Origin: Akebia trifoliata | Lineage: Eukaryota; Streptophyta; Magnoliopsida; Ranunculales; Lardizabalaceae | Direction of reading: 5' to 3' | Length of the DNA stretch: 64,000 bases | NCBI GenBank assembly: GCA_017979445.1 | Contig: CM030711.1 | Location: 38,432,757 to 38,496,756 of the forward strand | Shown: positions 1 through 11,926 of the stretch, piece by piece | How the letters are laid out: every line of letters starts with the position of its first letter | Position numbering within the stretch: position 1 is the stretch's first letter | The notes under the pieces: model-generated | What the model was told of the DNA's origin: nothing | Database searches by the model: none | What the model saw: the letters and a program-made list of their open reading frames with translations, nothing else | Program-made: the position numbers and the translations under genes

Positions 1-2437
1 CCCTAAACTATTTAAACCTTTTACACCAAAAGAACAACAAGGCTAGAATCACCACGACCACATCTTGCAAGACCTTTTCTTTATCATCAAACACACGGCG
101 GTTCCTTTGCTTCCAAATGCTCCAACTTATCGCGCAAGGTAATAATTCCCAAGTGTGTCCCGCTCTTAAATCGAGGTATATTGAAAAACATCCTTAATTT
201 CTCTCCAAGGCATGCCCCCCAACCCTATCTTCCACCTTGAGTCACTCTAGGAACTTTTAATTTTATTTATTGTAGGGACGACACCTATATATCAAAGAAT
301 GTTGGTCTTAGTGTTTTTATAAGGCAGCATTAAGACTAGCTACTCAATGACACTGAATTTTTGGGCAATCAAGAAGTAATATGGCAATAGATTGAGCTCA
401 TAGTCACCAAAGTCACCAACTTTTTCAAAAAAAACGTGTTTTAAGTCGCGGTTTTAAAGACTAGCGATTAAATCACGACTTTTTGAAAAATTTGTGATCT
501 AAAGACAAAAAAATGTGATTTTTTTTTTGCAGCGCAAGCTATTTTAAAAGGGTATTTTCAAAGATGATTTATTCTTAACTTTAAAATAGGATTTGATGAT
601 ATAAATGATAACATCATTTAGTAGAAAAAATATATATTATCTTAACCCTATTTCGATTTTTTCGCTTTTTCGACTTTTTCCCTTGGCGACTTATTCCTGA
701 ACCCCGACTTGGTGACTATGATTGAGCTAAGCAAAGGTGAGGATGCTAAGATGAATGAGTGCAAAAAAACTAAAAAAGATAAAATTAGAAATGAACGGAT
801 TCGTAAAAATGTAGCAGCCCCAATAAATGATCCAAAATTGGTCACATGCAACAAATGCCTATAATTGCCCTACTGGGAAGCAACAACAAGTTGAAGGTTC
901 TAAAATACATAAGTGAAATCCCAAAAGAGGATAAATTGAGGCAGTGAAAGCAGAAATGATTACACTTGCAGCAACAGAAAACACAGCTCTAGAAAAAATT
1001 GAAGAGAGTGATAGGATTTGTTTCCGACCTCGAATTGTTGGGATATTCTTATTGATTTGTCTAGAGCTTTCTCCATTGTTTCCATACAGGAGGCAATCAT
1101 TAACTTCATCATAGCATGAAGTTAATTTACTTAACCATCTCCAAAATGATTACTGATAATGTTCATTTTGTATCTAACAGATTGCTCATATGGCCTATGG
1201 CCTTCTGACTGGATATAAATTATAAAAAACAACGATGGGTCCCACACTCTTTGTCTCAAGATTTATACCCCATAAACAATGTATCTTGAGGAAATGTTTT
1301 ACCTTTTCTCTTCTTCCTCTTCCCTAAAAACCCCTAACTTTATTCTCTCTTCTTCTACCATTTTTCCAATACACTAACCCTCCAAATTTATTGCCTTTCC
1401 TCTTCTCCCCCCTTTCTTAATAATACCTCTCTAACTTTATTACTTTTACCCCCTTAACCCCAAAGATTTTTTTTGAATACCCCTCCAACTTTATTATTTT
1501 TTACTCTTTTACCCGCTCCTTAACCCCAAAGAGGCTGCCCACAAGGGCAAGCTCTAGTATATTCATCAACTATATAGGTCATTTTTTTCATATTTATGAG
1601 GTTTTATTTTACAATGAGCTATGTTAATTGTAATAAATTACAATGATGTTTAAACTTTTGGAACTACAATGCAGTAATCTAAAGGGTACGTAGGGAGTAG
1701 GTACCTCTGCCTCTAGACCAAGTAGGTCAAACTACAGTAAGTGAGAGGTAATCCAAAGAAGAAGGGATATATTTCTGTATTTATCAAGTGGAAAAAAATG
1801 TCTATCACAATGTATTTTATGAAGTGAAAAGTAGCATCACATATCATGATCTTCATTTACTATTCCTTGGCAATGGGAAAAAGTTTTCTACATTGAAAAC
1901 TTTGATTAACACAAAAGCAATAAATAAGAATTTTTAAAATGGGCTTTAGGAGAAATCAACTATTCAAAAAAGTACAAACCCCTCCTTGAGAAGCTAGGAT
2001 ACCAATACCAAACAAAATCATTAACCTAATGTTACAACCTAAAATTGTTGGCAGAAGATCGATCACTGATTTTGATTAAGGTGTGGTTTCTATGGTGTTC
2101 AAGACTCCAATCCAACTGCACCAATGGATTGTAATAAACATCTAAGCAAGCAAGTTGTCTGACATCATATTATAGTAAAAGAAAAGACTTTTGAGAGCTG
2201 AACTCTGATCTAAGAGGAGGTCACAATGCCACTTATAATGCAGTTCTCATGAAAAAAATTGCGACTCTGAGATCAAGTTCCCATGTTTTCATATACTATT
2301 CTCTCCCTATGCTTGGAAAATTAGATCCGACACCAACACACAGATGTCCCAATAGGCATGTCTATGTTAACTTTCAAATATGCAAGAATTGATACGAAAA
2401 CCCAATTTAAAAATACATAAATAAATTGAAATTCGTT
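1..2437. other. AT-rich noncoding DNA
   Basis: I find no convincing coding exon here. It may lie inside the first intron, or be the lost downstream part, of the minus-strand poly-Q gene whose first exon sits at 2558-2765. The stretch 1300-1550 is pyrimidine-rich and repeats short phrases such as CCCTTAACCCCAAAG. The short open frames in this stretch have no recognisable domains. Confidence 0.4.
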
Positions 2438-2557
2438 TTCAACAGAGACAATTTTTGAATTTGATTATAAGATTCACAACTGTCCAAACTCCAAACAAAC
2501 AAATTCCAAACCCTAAACGAAACATTGATCGAAATCGTAAAACAATAAAATAAAAAC

Positions 2558-2765
2558 CTTCATGAGACTCCGACGCCTGCGATGGTCTGAGACTCAATGA
2601 AGAATCCGATTGTAAAACAAACGAATCTTCACGATCCGCATCGAACGTAACCCTAGAAAATCCAGAAGATCCCGACAGTTGGAGCTGCTGTTGTTGATGT
2701 TGAAGCTGTTGCTGCTGCTGCTGTTGCTGAAGCAGGCGCGCATCGTTCTGCAGTGAAAGAATCAT
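2558..2765 (-). CDS. First exon of an unidentified poly-glutamine protein gene (partial)
   Basis: The exon opens with ATG at 2765-2763 (minus strand) and encodes MILSLQNDARLL, then a glutamine tract of eight Q, LQH, four Q and LQLSGSSGFSRVTFDADRED, ending ...SQASESHE. After that the frame runs into intron-like DNA just past a good donor (CATGAAG|GTTTTT, exon end 2558, phase 1). The CAG/CAA tract (about 2685-2735) looks like a genuine coding microsatellite rather than simple noncoding repeat, because Ser/Asp/Glu-rich coding-like sequence follows in frame. I do not recognise the family. No second exon is visible down to position 1, so the gene either has a first intron over 2.5 kb and leaves the window, or is truncated. 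Upstream DNA has several AAACCCTA telo-box motifs, usual for housekeeping plant promoters, which supports a true 5' end. Confidence 0.5.
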
Positions 2766-3170
2766 CTTGCAAAAACCCTAGAAAATCAACGAAGGGAGAT
2801 TGAAGAAGAACACCAATCTGATCAGATCGAAGAGAACAACAACAATTAAACCCTAGATTCTGATTCTCTCTCATAACAAGTAAATCTCGAGGACAACTCC
2901 CCGAGAAACCCTAGCTTTCACTATTCCCCTTTTTCTTCGATCGCAAGGTAAATTCCTTCCTTTATTCGGAGTTTTCTGAACCTCTAACGCAACTAAAAAT
3001 GGAGTAATCGGACTTCCCAATTCCCATGCCTTTAAAGGTCGAACAATTTTAAGACTTGGAGAAATCGAAACCATTGCTCTCGGAAAAATAAACGGCTGTA
3101 GATATGGGAACCCAGCTGTACTGGACACGTGTAAAGTTCTTGAGTAATATTACCGTGCATCGAGACGTTT
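2766..3170 (-). promoter_or_regulatory. Telo-box-rich 5' region of the poly-Q gene
   Basis: The AAACCCTA/AAACCCTAG motif occurs at about 2774, 2849 and 2906 on the plus strand, with a further copy at about 2509 just downstream in the intron. Clustered telo boxes in plants are typical of promoters and 5' leaders of broadly expressed, growth-linked genes. An 85-codon minus-strand frame overlaps 2871-3128, but it lacks domain similarity and I treat it as a leader or chance frame. Confidence 0.4.
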
Positions 3171-4180
3171 GTCGGATGGACAATTATAACCCCATTTTTT
3201 TAGATACCCTTTATGTTTTCAAATTGATGAGATGCCCCTTGACTATGGTCTAGTATGAGTAACTAATGAATAACGACTCAAATGCTCTTGCCTTCAATTT
3301 GTAGCCAAAGATTGAAGATGGGTTTACTTAGGTCATCTTCATTAATTAATTTATAAGAGAAGACCCGAAGCAAAATAGGATTTTCGGAGTAGAATTATAC
3401 ACATTTTGGGTAGAAACATCAAGAATCTTCATGATACATGAGGTAAAAAGATCTATGATTTTGTGTAAATGAGTACAGACTGAGGTGATCAATTTGAACA
3501 TGACAGATTTTTTTGAAAGAAAATCTAAGTTATTTTTTTTTTTTCCTGATGATTGAAAATGAAGAAAAAAATATCAAGTTAGATGAAATGTTCAAATCAC
3601 AAGAACATATAGGATTTTTCAAGAAGAAATTGGAATTTTGAGTAAAAAAATAATTTATGATTTAGTGTGAAATTGAAAAAGATGTTGAATACATTTTTTT
3701 TTTTTTTTTTTTTTTAATGGCTAGAGGTTGAAGATACAAGGTATTTAGGTCATATTCCATTAGTCTATAAGAGAAGACCAAAATCAAGGAATATGTCAAC
3801 AGTTCAAAAACATGGAGAGGAATATCTAAAATATTATTCAGTGAACATGGACGGTACGTCAAAGTCATCCTACAGCACAAGAATCACACAACGCAACAAG
3901 TGGTGCAAAAATATGGAGTGTTAGATGTTGTTTCCTTTGACTATCTTGGAATTTTCTTCGAGAAGTACCTATGGACAGGAAAGTCAAAGAAAAATAATTA
4001 GCGTTGGTAGGTAGTGTGTTTCGCTTTCCTACAAAACGAGGATGAGTAAGTAAAAAAAACATATTAAAATTCATAAAATCCTCTTAAATCACCACGTATG
4101 ATACATTGGGCGAAAGTCTAAAAATAATTATCAAAAGTGCTGTTAGGTGGCATATGAAAATAGTAATGGAGCGCGTTTGT
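3171..4180. other. Intergenic AT-rich DNA
   Basis: No gene is recognised. A poly-T run lies at about 3693-3715, and short phrases such as TCATTAATTAATTTATAAGAGAAGACC (3344 onward) recur in altered form near 3752, suggesting an old local duplication. Confidence 0.4.
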
Positions 4181-4191
4181 CTACCAAATCA

Positions 4192-4519
4192 AGAATCAAA
4201 CTAAATCGATAACTCTGGGTTAATTCGATTCAATTCTCTTTTACACTAATTTGATTCGATTTAAAATAAGTTGTGATTGATTTTGAATTAAAAAAATTGA
4301 GAATCAATCAATTCGATTCGATTTTAGGTCAAGACTTGTATAAAATGGAACTCTAATTGAGAACCAAACTAAATCGATAACTTTGAGTTAATTCGTTTCA
4401 ATTCTCTTCAGATTGATCCGGTTCGATTTAAAATAAGTTGTGGTTGATTTTGGATTAAAAAATTAGAGAATCAATCAATTTGATTCGATTTTAGGTTAAG
4501 ACTTGTGTAAAATGGAATT
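4192..4519. repeat. Tandem duplication, two units of about 165 bp
   Basis: Unit one (4192-4355) and unit two (4358-4519) align along their length, sharing AACTAAATCGATAACT, TTTAAAATAAGTTGTG and TTCGATTTTAGG with scattered substitutions. This is a direct sequence observation. Confidence 0.75.
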
Positions 4520-4826
4520 GTCGTGTAATAAATAAATAAACATTAATTTATTATAAATTATTCTAAAAGTTAAGCATAGATTAATGACTCTTTTTCTAAG
4601 AATAAATTAAGATAGTTACTATTGGCATCCCATCTTTTACTTATTACACCCCAATTTCACAATTTATTTCTCACACCCAATTAAAGGATAAAACACACTC
4701 TTCAAATATTATCAAGCTTAGGTTCAAATTATAATCGCAACCTTATAGCACCCGTCCAAACAATTATGATTAGGTTCCTATAAAATCCTAAATTAATAAT
4801 ATAAAAGAATCTAGCAAAAAAAACGA

Positions 4827-4940
4827 GAGAGCTTCTATTGGCATCCCAACTTTTACTTATTTCCATTCATTCACTTACTTTCTTTATTTTTAATTGGACT
4901 CTACTAAGTAAAAATTGGGGTGTCAATAGCAACTCTCTAA
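4827..4940. mobile_element. Small MITE with TTGGCATCCCAACTTTTAC-type inverted ends
   Basis: The left arm, AGAGAGCTTCTATTGGCATC at 4827, pairs with the right arm ending GGGGTGTCAATAGCAACTCTCT near 4940. A related half copy lies at about 4611-4690 (TAGTTACTATTGGCATCCC). Similar arms with 'GGTGTGGCAATAGC' occur at 24790 and 61496-61630, suggesting a family with TIRs near TTGCTATTGCCACACC. The superfamily is not settled. Confidence 0.45.
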
Positions 4941-5200
4941 ATTAATGACCTTTTTTATGGATATGCTAATAATTTATCATATGAAAATTTATGTTCATTA
5001 CATATTAGTTTTTTTTTTTCAATTAAAAATATATTACTTCAAAAAAAAAATTTATAGAATATTGCCAATCTATAGGATCGAATCCAACCAAACCGACTTT
5101 AGTTTGATTTGAGATGGTTCTTATTTAGTAGAACCGACCTATGTTGGTTTGATTCCAATTTGGCCACATATCGAACCAAACCAAAACAAGTTGCACTCCC

Positions 5201-6388
5201 ACTGCGAAGTCTAACGATGGTAGTTTTGTAAATTTGGGGTGCCCTCAATACACTTGGATTCATGTGATTGGTTAATCCAGGATTATTTGAAATCTTGGAT
5301 TGAATTTTTCGTAAGCAAATATTTTTTGTCCTTTCAACAAGATTGACATTTTAAATTTCCACGGAAAAACATTTATGGAGCTTTTTAAATAACGAAACAA
5401 TAAAATCATTGAAGCGAATCGAAAAGACTTTCTTGTTTCATGCAAATACTTTCTCAAAAAGCAAAGTTTCGTTAAAATAATGTGAATGGCTTTTTAAAAT
5501 ACTCTTGATAAATTGGTGTAACTATAGTTTGTGCCCAAATTATTCTTCTTCTTTTTTTCTTTTTCTTTTTAACTCTATTATTCTATTGATTTTTGATATC
5601 GTTTGATTGTTTTCAAACTTCTGCACCGTCCCTCAAAATTAGATTCATCATTGCCAATAGACCTACTTCATCAAGTGAGAATGAAAAAAGACTACACATT
5701 AATGCTACCTATGAGTCCTTCTCACTATGGTTTCTTTAATGAATTTTGGTTTGCAATGATTTTTAGGCTACAATTGCCATTAAAATCATGTATGACTTTG
5801 ATTCTTGAAAGATTTCTGTCAAAGTGAATAAAGCAAGTGTGATTCTCTAATTATGTTCTCTCGGTCTCGATCTTTGTCTTTTTATTTTTATTTTTCTTCT
5901 CCTTTTCATTAAAAAAGATCTATGTTTTTTTTATTTTATTGCTGCACCTAGACCTTAGATTTATCCTCATCTGAATTCTTCAATTAAAATCACTCATTTA
6001 TTGCAGAATAGGCGTTTTTTGACGCTCATCATTCCTTTCCCATGAAAAATCTCACAATGTTGATGATGCTTTATCATATCTGTATAATCTTTGTTAGATT
6101 ATCCATCCATGAATTATTTAGACATGTTTTGATTTTCTATAAGGACGTGCATTTTCATCTTCTTTATGTTATTAATATTATTAGGAGACATGCTCTTTGA
6201 CATTTTGTCATGGACAAATTTCATTAAGAAAATAAAAGAAAAATGGAAGGAGAGAACATGTTTCCTCCTTTGCCTATTAACTAATTGACTTTCTAAAGAT
6301 GAAGAAGAAGAGATGTCAATCTCGCGTCGCAGTAGTTTGTTCGCTTGGCTATTAATGTCAATTCGAACGTAGCTGAAATTACATTAAA

Positions 6389-6390
<2 letters not shown>
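5201..6390. other. Intergenic AT-rich DNA
   Basis: No gene or defined element is recognised. The frame at 5603-5827 has no domain I know. Confidence 0.35.
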
Positions 6391-6427
<37 letters not shown>

Positions 6428-6433
6428 TATATA
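6391..6433. repeat. (TA)n microsatellite, left flank of MITE
   Basis: A run of TA dinucleotides, with one TAGATA interruption near its right end, borders the MITE that follows; a second (TA)n run lies on the far side at 6821-6836. Confidence 0.85.
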
Positions 6434-6820
6434 AGGTAGCGTTCTTTTGACAAAATCCTAGACAACATTCTAGAAAAAGCATTTTGTCTTATATGGGTTA
6501 AAAATTTGGAATGGGCTGATTTTTTTATAAGGATGATCTCTAGGATGAGAAAATCATCCTTACAAAAAATTAGAAAATTTTGAAATTTCTAACCCTAGTT
6601 TATAAGATGTAGAGTCGTGAACAATCAATTTTTACCGTTAGTTAGTAACCACTTTTCATAGGGTTAGAAGTTTTAGAATTTGTTGATTTTTTGTGAGGAT
6701 GATCTACGAACTATACAGATCATCCTCACAAAAAGTCATTCCATTTCAAAACTTTTTAGCCATATAAGACAAAACTTTGTCTAGAATGTTGGCTAGGATT
6801 TTGGATGTTGATCCCTTCCC
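6434..6820. mobile_element. Micron-like MITE, copy A
   Basis: Inverted arms of about 50 bp (left from 6450, reading ACAAAATCCTAGACAACATT; right ending about 6804) enclose a core shared with four other copies: GGGCTGATTTTTT, GGATGATCT and its complement AGATCATCC. Both sides are (TA)n, so the element sits inside a TA microsatellite. Rice Micron MITEs are known to target such sites; calling this Micron-like is by analogy. Confidence 0.65.
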
Positions 6821-7267
6821 ATATATATATATATATAAAGTAAATCTGTATTGGTTTCAAGGGTGGTTTTTCTAAACGCCAATAAAAAGTCCCTATTTTC
6901 TTCTTGCCTACCTACTATCATTCAAGAGCGAGAAGAGTCCTTGCTTCTCCAGCAAACGTAGGCTGAAAAGAACGCACCGTAGTGCGCTAGCGCGCACTTC
7001 CCTTGCCTACTCATTTATATTCCGTTCCGTCAGGGCCGAAACAAGTCAAGTTAATCTTTCTGCGAAGGGCCAAAGTTTGTATAGTATCTTGTTAGGAAGT
7101 TGATTATTAAAAAGCAAGTAACGCTCAATTTTTTGTTTTTGGAACAAAATTGCTCAAATTTCTGATGTACATGATTTTTACTTGTACAAATACTAAGTTT
7201 CTACAAAAATATATTATATATTTTATGTTTAATAAAATATTTACTAATATCTTAACAAAGTGTTTTC

Positions 7268-8269
7268 TGTTATTGTGTGTGAATGAAATTTCTTCTTTTG
7301 GGTGAAAAATCATTTAAAGAGTTATTGTAAATGTTTGATTGTTGAATCTACTTTTTTACCTTTTCCTCTTTTTGACCTTATTTTTTAAAGAAGGTAAAAG
7401 TGTTTTTCTTTTGAATAGTCCCATATCAGATAAAATTAAGGTTAGGAACCTTCTAACATACTCTAATGTACTCTAACTTAGTTAGAAGCACTTAAAAATA
7501 TCCTCAAATTGCCACACACACGCCACACCAAGCCGAGTTGGTCACAAACCTCATCATGGGGCCAATTGGGCTCTTTGAGACCAAGGTTGTGGGCTTCTCA
7601 AAATTTTCTTTTTATACAAAATTTATTTGAGCTTCATTTTCCTATTTTACCCTTGTTGATTCGTTCAAAGAGATAGTAGTTTGCTATGTAACTACTTGGG
7701 CACAAGTTCTTATCTTAGGGAAGTTTGTAACGTGCTTTACATGTGTCGCCCTTGTTCAATCCCTTATTTTAGTGCGACTCATCTGTAAGTAGAGTTTTTT
7801 TGGTTCAACTAGAACACACACAATAAAGTCTCTACTGCTATTTTTCACTTAATTTTCTATTTTTCTTTACATATCTGGAGTATTTCCTGAAAGTTTTAGA
7901 TCTTTGTTATTGTGTAAGTAACTGAGGTAACCTATTGAACCATGGGCGGAAAATCACAATCAACCTAATAGCATTAGGAAAGGGCAGTATTTTTCTTTAG
8001 TTCAATGTGTATATCACGTGCCTCGGGTACGCAACATTCTATTTCTATTTCGACCTCTTCATTGTCGTGGTTTCTGGATCTAAAATCGACAACTCAAAGC
8101 TTCAACAAAGTTACATTCAAGTTCCCGCTACATATAATACTTCAGTTACGTATCACCTTTACTCTCCAAATCAGTTATTTCCAGATTTATTTTATTTGTT
8201 AATTTGGGTTCGCTTGGTATTGATTAATATGAATTAATTAATACTAAACACTTAGTTATTTTTCTAACA
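7268..8269 (+). repeat. 5' LTR of the copia element
   Basis: The LTR starts TGTTATTGTGTGTGAATG and aligns along almost its whole length to 14800-15707, including CTTCTTTTGGGTGAAAA, TTGAATAGTCCCA and ATTAATATGAATTAATTAAT. Many substitutions and small indels separate the two copies, so the insertion is old. The right boundary is set where similarity stops (about 8264-8269). No clear primer-binding site or 5-bp target duplication is found. Confidence 0.75.
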
Positions 8270-8495
8270 ATATAAAGATTAAAAAAATTAATATATTTAA
8301 TTCGACTTAACCAAAAATGGCTCGCATTAACCACTCAGAAAAACCTGAACTATTTGACGACTTAAACTTAAAGAGGTTGTAGTCAAAACTATTTTTTTTT
8401 CACATGACTACTATAAAATTGCCCAAAATGTTTTTTGAACCCACTCCTAATAATGATTTGGAGCATGAACTTGTTAAAACAAAAGCAAAAAATAT

Positions 8496-8906
8496 GTGGA
8501 ATCATTCCATTATTTCTGTCAAAATTATATCTTGAATGATTTAATTCCCTCTCTATATGACGTGCATGTTCATTGTAAAACTACTAAAAAACTATGGGAG
8601 ATGCTAGAAAAGAAATATATTACAAAAGATGTTGGATCAAAGAAATTCGTCATAGGAAAATTTTTAGAATTTAAAATGGAGGATGAAAAAAAATCAATTG
8701 TGGCACAAGTTGAGCAACTACAACTAACAAACCATGAGATCTTGGTAGAAAGGTACAAAATTTGTGATGATTTTCAAGTTACTTCTATTATAGATAAACT
8801 TTCACCTACGTGGAAAGACTTCGGAACAAGCCTGAAACCAAAAAAAAAAAAAGGAAAAGGCCCTAGAAAATTTGATTGTTTGACTTTATATAGAAGAAGA
8901 CAATAG
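8496..8906 (+). pseudogene. copia gag (UBN2-type) remnant
   Basis: The frame encodes ...PSLYDVHVHCKTTKKLWEML then EKKYITKDVGSKKFVIGKFL, followed by DKLSPTWKDF. This is the usual capsid pattern of plant copia gag: a 'tAkeiWdtL..kY' helix, then 'kF.m.d.ksv..Q...l', and 'i.kLP.sW.df'. An upstream start resembling MARINHSEKPELFDDLN lies near 8317 but is in another frame and cut off by stops. A poly-A run near 8839 has probably shifted the frame. In the intact element the protein forms the virus-like particle. Confidence 0.7.
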
Positions 8907-8954
8907 GATCAATGAATTGAATATACATCCAAGGCCAATCTTATTGATGGAAAG

Positions 8955-9305
8955 CTTAACAAATTTCAAAAACCCAAATTTGATTTAAAAAATAAGTTAG
9001 TTAATAAAAAATAAAAAAATCAAAGGTGACCTTCAAAAACCTAAAAGATATTGTTTTGTTTGTGGGAAACCTAGGCATCTGACCCATTTCTGTTGTGAGA
9101 AAAAAGGGCAATATAAAACAAAGGGTTAACAAACTTTTAAAATTTCAAAAACTCTAGTCTAATTTTAAAAGGAAGTCAGTTGATAAAAATAAAAATTCAA
9201 AGGTGACCTTTAAAAACCTAAAAGAAATTATTTTATTTGTGAGAAACCTAGGCATCTAGCTCGTTTCTGTCATGAGAAGATAGAGCAAGACAAAACAAAG
9301 AGTTG
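8955..9305 (+). pseudogene. Duplicated gag zinc-knuckle segment
   Basis: The first knuckle, CFVCGKPRHLTHFC (9052-9093), is a complete CX2CX4HX4C motif. A second, YFICEKPRHLARFC (9229-9270), has Tyr in place of the first Cys. The flanks are also repeated, including TCAAAGGTGACCTT and CAAAACAAAG, with a period of about 177 bp, so the second knuckle arose by tandem duplication of the DNA and was not an original two-knuckle gag. The knuckle binds element RNA during packaging. Confidence 0.75.
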
Positions 9306-9337
9306 TACGTGATTAGGATGAAAACCTTTTTGTCATT

Positions 9338-9616
9338 ATGTTTGTGGTGAACTTTGTTAGTGACATGAGAGATTTGTGGATAGATACTAGAACTATCAGG
9401 CATATCTGTGCCAATAGAAATAGATTTGCCTCCTACATTCCCATGGGGGAAAGTGAACATTTGTTCATGGACAACTCATCGGCATCTAAAGTGGCAGAAA
9501 ATGAGACCATAGCATTGAAGTTCACATCTGGGAATCACCTCATGTTTAAGGACATTCTATATGTTTTGGACATTCAAAAGAACATAATCTCAAGATCTCT
9601 CTTCAGTAAGAAATGA
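9338..9616 (+). pseudogene. copia aspartic protease remnant
   Basis: The sequence DLWIDTRTIRHICANRN matches the plant copia protease pattern 'W.lDSGAT.Hic', and FKDILYVLDIQKNIIS matches the later 'l.dVLyvPdi.kNLiS' block. The catalytic D-S/T-G is DTR here, a substitution expected to abolish activity. The frame ends at a stop after RSLFSKK. Confidence 0.75.
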
Positions 9617-9779
9617 TTCAAATTAGTTTTTGAAGTAGACAAGTTTGTGTTATTCACAGTGGATCTTTTGTAGGGAAAAGGTATCTAAATGATGGGCTTT
9701 TTAAGTTAAAAGTAATAGTTGAAAACATGAATAAAGCTTCTACTTCTTTTGTTTTATATTGTTGATTCTTATAATATTT

Positions 9780-10616
9780 AGCATGGTAGATTATGTCATG
9801 TTTGCAAATATTCCATAAATAAATTGATGAACTTAGGATTAATTTATAGAATTATCAAATTAGCAAATGAAAAATGCAGAGTTTGTCTAGAATTCAAATA
9901 CGCTAAGAAACATTTAAAAAGAGTAGATAGATGTATTGAACTTCTATGATTGATCCATTTTGATTTGGGAGACTTAAAATATTTTGAAATTATAAGTGGA
10001 AATAAATATATTGTGAATTTTATTGATGATTTTTCTAGGTATTGTTTAGTTTTTCTACTAAAAAATAAATATGAGGCCTTAAAAATTTCATAATCTACGA
10101 ATAAGAATCGGAAAACCAATTAGATAAGAGAATCAAGATTTTAATATCAGATAGATGAGGAGAATACGATTGTAGACCTTTTGAAATATTATGTTAAGAA
10201 AATATAATCATTCATCAGGGAACAACACCGTGTTCACCTCAATCTAATAGAATAACATAGATGGAGAATAAAACATTAAAGAATACGGTCATTGTGTTAT
10301 TAGTAAGTTATGGACTTCCCATGAGTTTTTGGGGGAGGCATTGCTTTCAACATTTTACATCGTAAAAATAATTACTTTTAAGGATTTAGATAAAATACCT
10401 TATGAGTTGTGGAAAGTGAGAATACTCTTTTATAAATATCCAAAAGTATGTGGGTGCCTAGCTAAGGTATTAATACCTGCACCAAAAAAGACTAAACTAG
10501 GCCCTAAAATAATAGATTGTGTGTTTATAGGCTATGTTCAAAATAATAATGCCTACATGTCCTCAATAATTAAATATGAAAATAACTTGATCGAGAGAAA
10601 CACAATATTTGAATAA
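9780..10616 (+). pseudogene. copia integrase remnant
   Basis: The His/Cys region is seen as HGRLCHVCKYSINKL then CRVCLEFKYAKKH (about 9781-9915). The catalytic core begins LIHFDLGDLKYFE with NKYIVNFIDDFSRYC. Further on, after frame changes, come SDR.GEYDC and later LLSTFYIVKIITFKDLDKIP with YELWK and GYVQNNNAYM (10329-10616), the conserved stretch linking integrase to RT. At least three stops or frameshifts break it. Its original role is insertion of the cDNA into the genome. Confidence 0.7.
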
Positions 10617-10799
10617 AGAAATGTGAAATGTTTCAAAGACTTTTTTCCTCTTAAAAATAAAGTGAAGGAAAATCAAATTAGATTTTTATCTGAAAAGGAA
10701 ATCGAATATTTTGAAGAAGATGTTTTTTAACCTAAAAAAAGGAAAGGACATAAAATAGCTACTAGCTTTGGTCTAGACTTTCTTAGTATAAAATGACCC

Positions 10800-11513
10800 T
10801 CAACCTTTTAATGACGTGATAACCTCTTCGGATGGCCTTTTTTGGAGTGAGGTAATTATTAGTGGATACGATTCCATGATGAGTAATAAAACATGGGAAG
10901 TAGTGGACTTTCATTCTACGTGTAAGTCTATTGGTTGTAAATGACTCTTTAAGAAGAAGTTAAAGTCTGATGGGTTAATAAATAAATTTTAGGCCAAATT
11001 ACTAGTAGTTATAGATGTAATCTTTAACCTTGAGATATATCAAATAGATGTAAAAACTGCATTTTTCCAAATAGTGAATTGGAAGAAGAAACTTATATGG
11101 ACGGGTTCAAGGGTTAAAAATAAAGTGTGCACACCAAAAAAATATTTATTTGGCCTAAAATATGCTCTAAACAATGTCATGAAAATTTTGATAAAACATT
11201 ATTTTCAAGTGGTTACAACATTAATGAAGTAGATAAATGCATTTATTGCAAATTTAATAATGAATCTGGAGTTGTTATTTGTTTATATGTTGATGGCATG
11301 CTAATTTTTGAGACAAATGTGGATGAAATAAATCGTAACAAAAGATTTTTAGAGAATTTTTTTGAAATAAACGACCTGGGTAATGTAGATATTATCCTAG
11401 GAATAAAAATCATAAGAAATCCGTTTGATTGTGTTCCACTTAGAATTCCTAATGACCCTAGTGGTTACTTAAGGAAGAATGTAGGAGCTAGAGTATCTCA
11501 ATTAGAGTATTAA
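10800..11513 (+). pseudogene. copia reverse transcriptase remnant
   Basis: Recognisable blocks are WEVVDFHST (after the 'W..Am..E...l..n.TW' region), IYQIDVKTAFF (the first catalytic Asp, QmDVKTAFL), FGLKYALNN and GVVICLYVDGMLIF. The last corresponds to the YVDD catalytic box but reads YVDG, losing the second Asp. Several frame changes and stops separate the blocks. Confidence 0.75.
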
Positions 11514-11519
11514 AAAATA

Positions 11520-11926
11520 ATTGGAAGTCTCATGTATCTTATGGATTATAGTAGATCAGATATTGCTTATGCAATGGGTAGGCTAAGTAGATATACTAGT
11601 AGTTTTAATCAAGGATATTGGAAGGCTCTAATTAGAATACTGAGGTATTTAAAATACACCCTAAGTTATGGGATTAATTTTGGTAGTTATCTCTCTGTAT
11701 TAAAAGGATACAATGATGCAAACTAAATTCTAATGAATTTAAATCCACTAAATCGAAAACATAACACTGTGCAATAGTTATTTCGAGATGGGATTATGAC
11801 TATTGACTTTGTGAGGTAAAAAAAAAAAAAAATAGTAAATCCCTTTACTAAAAGACTAGCTAGAGAGCTAGTTTATAAAATGTCGAGAGAGATGGGCCTA
11901 AAGCCTATTAAAAAAATTAAATCATC
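11520..11926 (+). pseudogene. copia RNase H remnant and C-terminus
   Basis: The sequence YLMDYSRSDIAYAMGRLSRY corresponds to 'm..TRPDia.Av..lSRf', followed by HW-K-type text YWKALIRILRYLKYTLSYGI. After a gap, NPFTKRLARELV (from about 11840) is the standard end of the polyprotein. The middle of RNase H, with most of its catalytic acids, is missing or scrambled between about 11727 and 11830. Confidence 0.7.

Larger units (their letters stand above)
4180..5200. mobile_element. Degenerate hAT-like MITE with internal tandem duplication
   Basis: The right half (about 5058-5200) is an inverted, diverged match to the left half of the well-delimited hAT element at 40028-40566: both carry CCAAACCGACTTTA, TCTTATTTA, GAACCGACCTATGT and an end reading AAGTTGCACTCCC / AAGTTGCACCCC. 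The left part holds two tandem copies of a roughly 165 bp unit (about 4192-4355 and 4358-4519) starting AACTAAATCGATAAC and ending near GACTTGTRTAAAATGGAA. The middle contains unrelated TIR-like pieces near 4611 and 4827-4940. The outer limits and target duplication are not resolved. Confidence 0.45.

Noticed and set aside
1..10. CCCTAAACTA at the window start as telomere sequence
   Set aside because: Only one partial unit with no repetition; the nearby AAACCCTA words are promoter telo boxes.
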